Assembly (NCBI GenBank): GCA_963803335.1
Contig: CAWDME010000011.1
Coordinates: 1-64,000 of the forward strand
DNA from: DASSUW01 sp963803335
GTDB taxonomy: Bacteria > Actinomycetota > Thermoleophilia > Solirubrobacterales > Solirubrobacteraceae
DNA: 64,000 nt
Direction: 5' to 3'
The notes below the pieces were generated by a model. The model did not search any database and was not told where the DNA came from. It was given only the letters and a program-made list of their open reading frames with translations. Positions 56,906 through 64,000 of this stretch are shown here, one piece after another; the stretch's first letter is position 1; every line of letters begins with the position of its first letter. The position numbers and the translations under genes are program-made.

Positions 56906-58716
56906 CTAGAGCGGCATCGGGACGCCGCCGTCGCGGGCCACGAGCGCCGCGTAGCGGCCGCCGGCCGTCAGCAGCTCGTCGTGCGTGCCGCGCTCGACCA
57001 CGATGCCGCCGTCGAGCACCGCGATCTGGTCGGCGTCGCGCACCGTTGAGAGCCGGTGCGCGATCACGATCGTCGTCCGCCCCTCGGCCAGCCGCTCGAG
57101 CGCCTCGCCGACCGCGCGCTCGGTCTGGACGTCGAGCGCGCTGGTGGCCTCGTCGAGCACGAGCACGGGCGGGTTGCGCAGGACCGTGCGAGCGATCGCG
57201 ATGCGCTGGCGCTCGCCGCCGGAGAAGCGGAAGCCGCGCTCGCCGACGACGGTGTCGTAGCCGTCGGGTAGGGCGGCGATCGTGTCGTGGATCTGGGCGG
57301 CGGCCGCCGCCTCCTCGATCTCCGCGTCGCTGGCCTCCGGCCGCGCGAAGCGCAGGTTCTCCCGGACGGACGCGTGGAAGAGGTACGTCTCCTGCGAGAC
57401 GACGCCGATCGCGTCGGCGAGCGAGCCGAAGCGCAGGTCGCGCACGTCCTCGCCGTCGAGCCGGATCGTGCCGCGCTCGGGGTCGTACAGGCGGGCGGCG
57501 AGGTAGCCGACGGTGGTCTTGCCCGAGCCGGTCTCGCCGACCAGCGCGAGCTTGGTGCCCGCGGGCACGTCGAGGTCGACGCCCTGCAGGGTCCAGTCCC
57601 GTGTGCCCGCCGACGAAGTCGGCTGGGGATCGTCATAGCGGAACCAGACGTCCTCGAAGCGCACCTCGCCGCTGACGTGGTCGAGATCGCGGCTGCCCTC
57701 GCGCAGATCGACGTCGAGGTCGAGGTACTCGAAGACGCGCTCGAACAGCGCCATCGAAGTCTGGATGTCGACGCCGACGCCGAGCAGCGACTGGATCGGC
57801 CAGAACAGCCGCGTCTGCAGGGTGGTGAACGCGACCAGGGTGCCGATCGTCACCGCGCCGGGCGCAAGGCCGGCAAACAGGTACACGAGCGCGGGCATGA
57901 CCGCGAACGAGGTCTGGATCGAGGCCATGACCCAACGGCCGGCCATCCGGGATCGCACCTCGAGGTCGGCCAGGCGGGCCGACTCGCCCTCGAACCGGTC
58001 GGCGAGCTCGTCGCCGCGGCCCATCGTCTTGCCGAGCAGGATCCCGGAGACCGAAAGGGACTCCTGCACAAGGCTGGAGATGTCGGCCATCGCGCCCTGG
58101 CGGGTTGCGGCGATCTTGCGCCGCTGGTTGCCGACGCGGCGGGCCAGCAGCACGAAGAACGGCGTCAGGCCCAGGGAGAACAGCGCCAGCCGCCAGTCGA
58201 GGAACATCATCGCGATGACGGTGGCGATCACCGTGGTGACGTTGGAGACGATCGAGGTGGCCGTGCTGGTGACCACGTTCTGCACGCCGCCGATGTCGTT
58301 GGCGATTCGCGACTGGATCTCGCCGGTGCGCGTGCGCGTGAAGAAGGCGAGGCTGAGGCGCTGGAGGTGGCGGTAGACCTGCGCGCGCAGATCGTGCATG
58401 ACCTTCTGGCCGACCACATTGGAGAGCCAGGTCTGCCCGACGCCGAGCACGCCGGTGGCGACAGAGATGGCGATCATCCCTGCCACGAGCAGCGCCAGGA
58501 GCCCGTCGTTGTTCTCGGGGATCGCGACGTCGAGCACGTCTCTCAGCAGGAAGGGGGAGATGATCCCCAGTCCTGCCGAGAGAGCGATGAGTGCGAGCAC
58601 CGCCGCCAGCCGCCCCCGGTAGGGGCGGAACAGGGCGGCGATGCGCAATGTCATCCCCGGGGCTTCGTCCGGCCGGCCCTTTGATGGCGACGGTCGCCGT
58701 CCGTGGCGACCGAACC

Positions 58717-58720
<4 letters not shown>
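56906..58720 (-). CDS. ABC exporter, fused permease and ATPase (MsbA/MDR type)
   Basis: A 604-residue half-transporter that should dimerise. The six-helix membrane domain (about 30-330) is followed by an ATPase with Walker A GETGSGKTT, the Q loop, signature FSGGERQR, Walker B VLVLDEAT and the H loop IAHRLS. Substrates could be lipids or drugs. TTG 58720 overlaps the lon stop; ATG 58654 (MTLRIAALFRP) is an alternative that removes a basic 22-residue leader. Being directly behind lon, it is probably co-transcribed with it. Confidence 0.88.
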
Positions 58721-60999
<2,279 letters not shown>

Positions 61000-61022
61000 C
61001 TAAAGCTTCACCTTTGATAGGG

Positions 61023-61043
61023 ACTTACTCACGGTGAGTAAGT
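61023..61043. promoter_or_regulatory. Perfect inverted repeat upstream of lon
   Basis: ACTTACTCAC, one base, then its exact reverse complement, 24 bases before the lon ATG and so in the leader or promoter core. It is a strong dimeric operator candidate. It does not match CIRCE (TTAGCACTC) or the canonical HAIR (CTTGAGT) sequences. TTGACA (61058-61053 on the minus strand) lies just upstream. Confidence 0.55.
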
Positions 61044-61063
61044 GTAGCGCGCTGTCAAGGGCG

Positions 61064-61086
61064 ATCTCAGTGGCCTCGACTGAGAT
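61064..61086. promoter_or_regulatory. HAIR-like inverted repeat upstream of lon
   Basis: ATCTCAGT, seven bases, ACTGAGAT: perfect 8-base arms with the same N7 spacing as the HspR site HAIR (CTTGAGT-N7-ACTCAAG), but differing at three of seven positions in each arm. HspR controls lon in some actinobacteria, so this could be a lineage variant of HAIR. Confidence 0.45.
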
Positions 61087-61273
61087 TCTACAGCGTCCGA
61101 TGTGACCACTACGGCGGCCCTAGCGACCGCTCGTTCGGCGCCGCGGTCGACACCGTGCGCTGGTCGAGCGATTACGGGGGCGGAACCTCCGGCGGCTGCG
61201 GCGCGAGCGGCGGCGAAGGGGGCGGAGGCAGCTGCTGAGTGCCGGAACGGCGGCATTGAAAGCGGTGAGATCG
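61087..61273. other. Intergenic region between lon promoter and hairpin repeats
   Basis: I find no supported gene. One plus-strand frame ends in a Gly/Cys-rich stretch (GGGTSGGCGASGGEGGGGSC then stop at 61236), but no start codon or Shine-Dalgarno precedes it. Confidence 0.4.
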
Positions 61274-61354
61274 GAGGTGGCTAGCGACACCTAACTCCTG
61301 GTACGGGTTCGTTAGCCACCTCCTCCCGAGCCTCGTCTCAATGCGCAGTTCGAG
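61274..61354. repeat. Hairpin repeat, copy 1
   Basis: A 14-base left arm (GAGGTGGCTAGCGA, 61274-61287) pairs with 61309-61322 with one G-U pair, loop 21 bases. It is followed 14 bases later by the conserved block CTCAATGCGCAGTT (61337-61350). The same stem and block recur at 61399-61473. Confidence 0.65.
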
Positions 61355-61398
61355 CTTCGGGATCGCGCCGGCCGAGCTGCGAGCGGGTCTTGGCGGAA

Positions 61399-61476
61399 GG
61401 GTGGCTAACGAAAGTTCGGTCCTGCTGAACCTTTGTTAGCCACCCCCTTTCGAGCCGCCCTCAATGCGCAGTTGAG
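61399..61476. repeat. Hairpin repeat, copy 2
   Basis: GGGTGGCTAAC (61399-61409) pairs perfectly with 61435-61445. An inner AAAGTTC/GAACCTTT pairing extends the stem. After 14 bases comes the identical block CTCAATGCGCAGTT (61460-61473), which can itself pair CTCAA with TTGAG. The unit lies about 124 bases from copy 1; loops differ, stems and block are conserved. Confidence 0.65.
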
Positions 61477-61481
61477 AGCCC

Positions 61482-61934
61482 TTACAGCGGCAAGGGGCCC
61501 GCCGTCTTGACCGCCCGCAGCGCGAAGTTCGAGCGGACGTCGCTCACGTTCGGCAGGTTGAGGAGCGTGTCGAAGAGCAGGCGCTCGTAGTCGCGCAGGT
61601 CGGCGACGACGACCTCGAGCAGGAAATCGGCCGAGCCGGAGACGACGTGGGCCGAGATGACCTCGGGCACGGCGCGGAGCGCCTCGGTGATCGCCGCGGC
61701 GTTGCGCTCCGAGTGGCCCTCGACCTTGAGCTCGACGAACAGCGTCAGGCCGAGGCCGAGCTTCTCGCGGTCGAGCTCGGCGCGGTACCCCGTGATCAGG
61801 CCGGAGGCCTCGAGCGCGCGCAGCCGGCGCAGGCACGGGGAGGGGGAGAGGTGGAGCTGCTCGGCGAGGGCGGCGTTGGAGATCCGGCCGTCGCGCTGGA
61901 GGATCTGGAGCATCTGGCGGTCGACGAGATCCAC
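61482..61934 (-). CDS. Lrp/AsnC-family transcriptional regulator
   Basis: A 150-residue regulator: an N-terminal helix-turn-helix (VDRQMLQILQRDGRISNAAL then EQLHLSPSPCLRRLRALEASG) and a C-terminal RAM ligand domain (LTLFVELKVEGHS, VISAHVVSGSADFLLEVVV, VRSNFALRAVK). It binds amino acids. It is divergent from an amino-acid permease gene and probably activates or represses it. The start is GTG 61934, preceded by GAGAGGA. The stop lies just past the hairpin repeats. Confidence 0.9.
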   Translation of the reverse strand: MDLVDRQMLQILQRDGRISNAALAEQLHLSPSPCLRRLRALEASGLITGYRAELDREKLGLGLTLFVELKVEGHSERNAAAITEALRAVPEVISAHVVSGSADFLLEVVVADLRDYERLLFDTLLNLPNVSDVRSNFALRAVKTAGPLPL

Positions 61935-62046
61935 GGGGCACGATCCTCTCGAGCGAAGATAGGACGAGGCAGATTATTGCGCGCGACGGACCTGACGGGG
62001 CGCGATTCGGCACCACATGCCCCCGGATCGGCGGAACACTGTCGCC

Positions 62047-63294
62047 ATGCTCTCCACCCGATCCGCCACCGCTCTGTACGTCGGCGCCGTGCTTGGCCCC
62101 GGCGTGCTGCTGCTCCCGGCGTTGGCCGCCGAGGCCGCCGGGCCGGCGTCGGTGCTCGCATGGGTCGGGCTGCTGGCGCTCTCGGCGCCGCTCGCGGTGA
62201 CGTTCGCCGCGCTCGGCGTCCGCTTCCCCGAGGCCGGCGGCACGGCCGCCTACGCGCGGGCGGCATTCGGGCGCCTCACCGGCGTGGTCACCGGCTGGTG
62301 GTTCCTGACCGGTGTCGTGCTCGGCGCGCCGGCGGTGGCGCTGATCGGCGGCTTCTACGTGGCCGAGCTGCTCGGCGCTGGCACGACCGGCGCGGTGGTT
62401 GGCGCCGCGGGCATGATCGCCACGGTGGCCACCGCGAACGCGTTCGGCCTGCACGCCACGGCCAAGGTGCAGCTCGCGTTCGCCGGCCTGCTCGCGGCGC
62501 TGCTGCTGACGGCGGTCGTCACGGCGCTGCCGGAGAGTCACGCCGACAACTGGACGCCCTTCGCCCCGCACGGGTGGGCGGCGATCGGGACCGCCGCCAG
62601 CCTGCTGATGCTGAGCTTCATCGGCTGGGAGGCGGTCTCGCACCTGGCCGGCGACCTGCCTGACCCCGCCCGCCAGCTCCCGCGCGCGATCTTCTCCGCG
62701 CTGGGCATCGTCGTTGTCCTCTACCTCGGCCTCGCCGTCGCAACCGTCGGCGCGCTCGGCACCGCGGCGCCGTCGAAGGTCCCGCTCGCCGACCTGATGG
62801 CGGTCGGCCTCGGCGCCCCCGGCCGGACGGTCACCGCCGCGCTCGCCGTGCTGCTGACGATGGGCGCGATGAACGCCTACGTCGCCGCGGCGGTCAAGCT
62901 CGCCGGCGCGCTCGCCGCCGAGGGCTCGGCGCCCGCGCGGCTCGCCCGGCCGCGGATCGCGCTCGCCGCCTTTGCGGTGATCGCGGGCGCGCTGCTCGCC
63001 GCGCTCGCCGCCGACGCGTTCAGCGTCGACGGGCTGGTCCGCGCCACCAGCACCTCGTTCGTCGCCGTCTACGTCACCGCCACGGCCGCGGGCACGCGCC
63101 TGCTCGCGGGCCGCGCTCGCGCTGCCGCCGCCGTCGCGTTCGCCGCAGTGGTCGTGGTGTTCGCGTTCTCGGGCCTCTACCTGCTCGTGCCCGCCGCCGT
63201 CACGGTCGTTGCCGTCAGCGTCCGCCGGCGTACCCCGACCACCACCGCGCCGCACGCGGCGATGCCGCCCGCCGCCAGCACGGCGACGTCGTAG
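62047..63294 (+). CDS. APC-family amino-acid permease/exporter
   Basis: A 415-residue membrane protein with twelve predicted helices. GAVLGPGVLLLPALAAEAAGP in helix 1 (two adjoining pieces) is the APC substrate-binding signature, and SFIGWEAVSHLAGDLPDPAR resembles YjeH-like exporters. It probably exports or imports branched or hydrophobic amino acids under the divergent Lrp regulator. The start is ATG 62047; an in-frame ATG at 62017 is less likely. Its last 118 bases overlap the convergent MFS gene, an unusually long tail overlap. Confidence 0.85.
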   Translation: MLSTRSATALYVGAVLGPGVLLLPALAAEAAGPASVLAWVGLLALSAPLAVTFAALGVRFPEAGGTAAYARAAFGRLTGVVTGWWFLTGVVLGAPAVALIGGFYVAELLGAGTTGAVVGAAGMIATVATANAFGLHATAKVQLAFAGLLAALLLTAVVTALPESHADNWTPFAPHGWAAIGTAASLLMLSFIGWEAVSHLAGDLPDPARQLPRAIFSALGIVVVLYLGLAVATVGALGTAAPSKVPLADLMAVGLGAPGRTVTAALAVLLTMGAMNAYVAAAVKLAGALAAEGSAPARLARPRIALAAFAVIAGALLAALAADAFSVDGLVRATSTSFVAVYVTATAAGTRLLAGRARAAAAVAFAAVVVVFAFSGLYLLVPAAVTVVAVSVRRRTPTTTAPHAAMPPAASTATS

Positions 63295-64000
63295 GACGCC
63301 GACTCGACCACCGAGCCGCCGAGCGCGTTGCCGACGGCGACCCCGGCAACGATCGCCGTGACCATCACCGCGAACGCCTCGGTCACCGTTCCCGGCGGCG
63401 CGACCGTGTCGAGCAGCGTCGAGCAGATCACCGACGCCGGGGCGAGCAGGGTGCCGGCAAGCACGAGCAGGACGGCGAGCGGCCCATAGCCCGCCGGGAG
63501 GGCGAGCAGCGCGTAGCCCGTGCCGAGGCCGAGCATCACGGCGGCAAGGCGCGGCGGCAGCGAGCCCGGCCAGCGACGCGCGCCGTACACGATTCCGCCG
63601 ACCAGGCTGCCGAGCGAGAGCGAGGCGAGCAGCACGCCGCCGGCCGACGCCGAGCCACGCTCGAGCGTGAACGCCGGCACGGCGACCTGCACGACCCCGA
63701 ACGCCGTGCCGAACGTCAACAACACGCCGCACACGGTCCGCATCCCCGGCGCGCTCAGGGGTCCGAGCCAGCCGATCTCGTGGCGGATCCCGCGCCAGCG
63801 GCGCGACGCGGGCGTCAGCGAGAACGCGATCGCCGCGCTCGCGCCGAGTGTCGCGGCAATCAAGACCGCGACGGTGGGCGACGCGACGGCCACGATCAGC
63901 GCGACGATCGCCGGCGCGGTGACGACGGCGACCTCGAACGCGATCGCGACCATCGCGTACGCGGTCTCGCGCTGCTCGTCGGTCTCCGCGAGCATGCTCC
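63177..64000 (-). CDS. MFS transporter, partial (C-terminal part)
   Basis: At least 274 residues with about eight transmembrane helices; the frame runs off the window edge, so the N-terminal helices and motif A are missing. Segments VAVPAFTLERGSASAGGVL and SLGSLVGGIVYGARRWPG fit the second half of a 12-helix MFS exporter. Met at 63995 is internal. The C-terminal 38 codons overlap the permease gene. No substrate can be inferred. Confidence 0.75.
   Translation of the reverse strand, partial: SMLAETDEQRETAYAMVAIAFEVAVVTAPAIVALIVAVASPTVAVLIAATLGASAAIAFSLTPASRRWRGIRHEIGWLGPLSAPGMRTVCGVLLTFGTAFGVVQVAVPAFTLERGSASAGGVLLASLSLGSLVGGIVYGARRWPGSLPPRLAAVMLGLGTGYALLALPAGYGPLAVLLVLAGTLLAPASVICSTLLDTVAPPGTVTEAFAVMVTAIVAGVAVGNALGGSVVESASYDVAVLAAGGIAACGAVVVGVRRRTLTATTVTAAGTSR

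Noticed and set aside
61053..61058. TTGACA as the -35 of lon
   Set aside because: It is a perfect -35 hexamer on the minus strand, but no -10 lies 15-19 bases downstream, so I do not annotate a full promoter.
61150..61236. Gly/Cys-rich C-terminal-like peptide (ending GGEGGGGSC)
   Set aside because: The frame has no start codon or upstream homology and lies in intergenic DNA next to the lon promoter; composition alone is not enough.
61405..63732. 775-codon minus-strand frame across Lrp and permease genes
   Set aside because: Composition is Arg/Gly/Ala/His-rich shadow sequence; both plus- and minus-strand real genes in the area have clear domains.

Overview
The window is a 64 kb piece of a very GC-rich (roughly 70 percent) actinobacterial chromosome. 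Densely packed short operons, many GTG starts, ATGA/GTGA stop-start overlaps, a c-di-AMP (ydaO/yuaA-type) riboswitch ahead of a cell-wall hydrolase, a DUF6458 membrane protein and a secreted protein with a 'SVTAAKIAPNAVTS'-like repeat all point to class Thermoleophilia, probably Solirubrobacterales. That placement is inference from gene content; there is no rRNA gene, and I found no tRNA gene, CRISPR array, replication origin or intact insertion sequence.

Layout. 1-4.2 kb: a transsulfuration pair (cystathionine beta-synthase and a gamma-synthase/lyase) followed by two secreted wall hydrolases and tandem hairpins. 4.2-8.7 kb: small uncharacterised proteins, an ATP-grasp enzyme, a DUF2203 protein and an ECF sigma/anti-sigma-like pair. 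8.7-14.3 kb: a cytochrome P450, a zinc-ribbon protein of unknown role and two polytopic glycosyltransferase-like proteins. 14.3-20.4 kb: an OmpR-type two-component system, a flavoprotein oxidoreductase, a sugar dehydrogenase and a rhodanese. 20.4-25.8 kb: the riboswitch-controlled hydrolase, an acyl-CoA dehydrogenase, a zincin, DAHP synthase, and a DMT exporter divergent from an ArsR regulator. 25.7-34.5 kb: a NarL-type two-component system, a nucleoside hydrolase, secreted proteins, AraC and TetR regulators, TfoX-like and GIY-YIG proteins.

34.5-44 kb is the most accessory part. It has an MFS exporter with its MarR repressor, a methyltransferase gene shrunk by internal deletions, an N-terminal scrap of a dihydrofolate-reductase-like gene fused to a proteobacterial-looking glutathione S-transferase, a frameshifted remnant, a second NarL-type two-component system, and an SDR remnant abutting an IS110-like transposase tail. 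44-47 kb is a TetR-ABC-ABC drug-export operon. 47-56 kb holds an ABC1 kinase, MsrA divergent from pseudouridine catabolism (PsuG, PsuK), a thiolase, a low-molecular-weight phosphatase, a fructosamine-kinase-like protein, an SDR and an MFS exporter divergent from a CGNR regulator. 56-64 kb holds a secreted repeat protein, an ABC exporter coupled to Lon, two copies of a hairpin repeat, an Lrp regulator divergent from an amino-acid permease, and a truncated MFS gene.

Two patterns run across the window. First, many genes lack a Shine-Dalgarno sequence but have a TANNNT box 6-10 bases before the start codon, as expected for leaderless transcripts. At two divergent gene pairs the opposing boxes share the same TA. 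Second, transporter and regulator genes often carry perfect palindromes at or over the start codon. I found no coherent undescribed multigene system. The best leads are the shared-TA divergent promoters, the duplicated hairpin repeat near 61.3-61.5 kb and the zinc-ribbon gene at 10003-10878.
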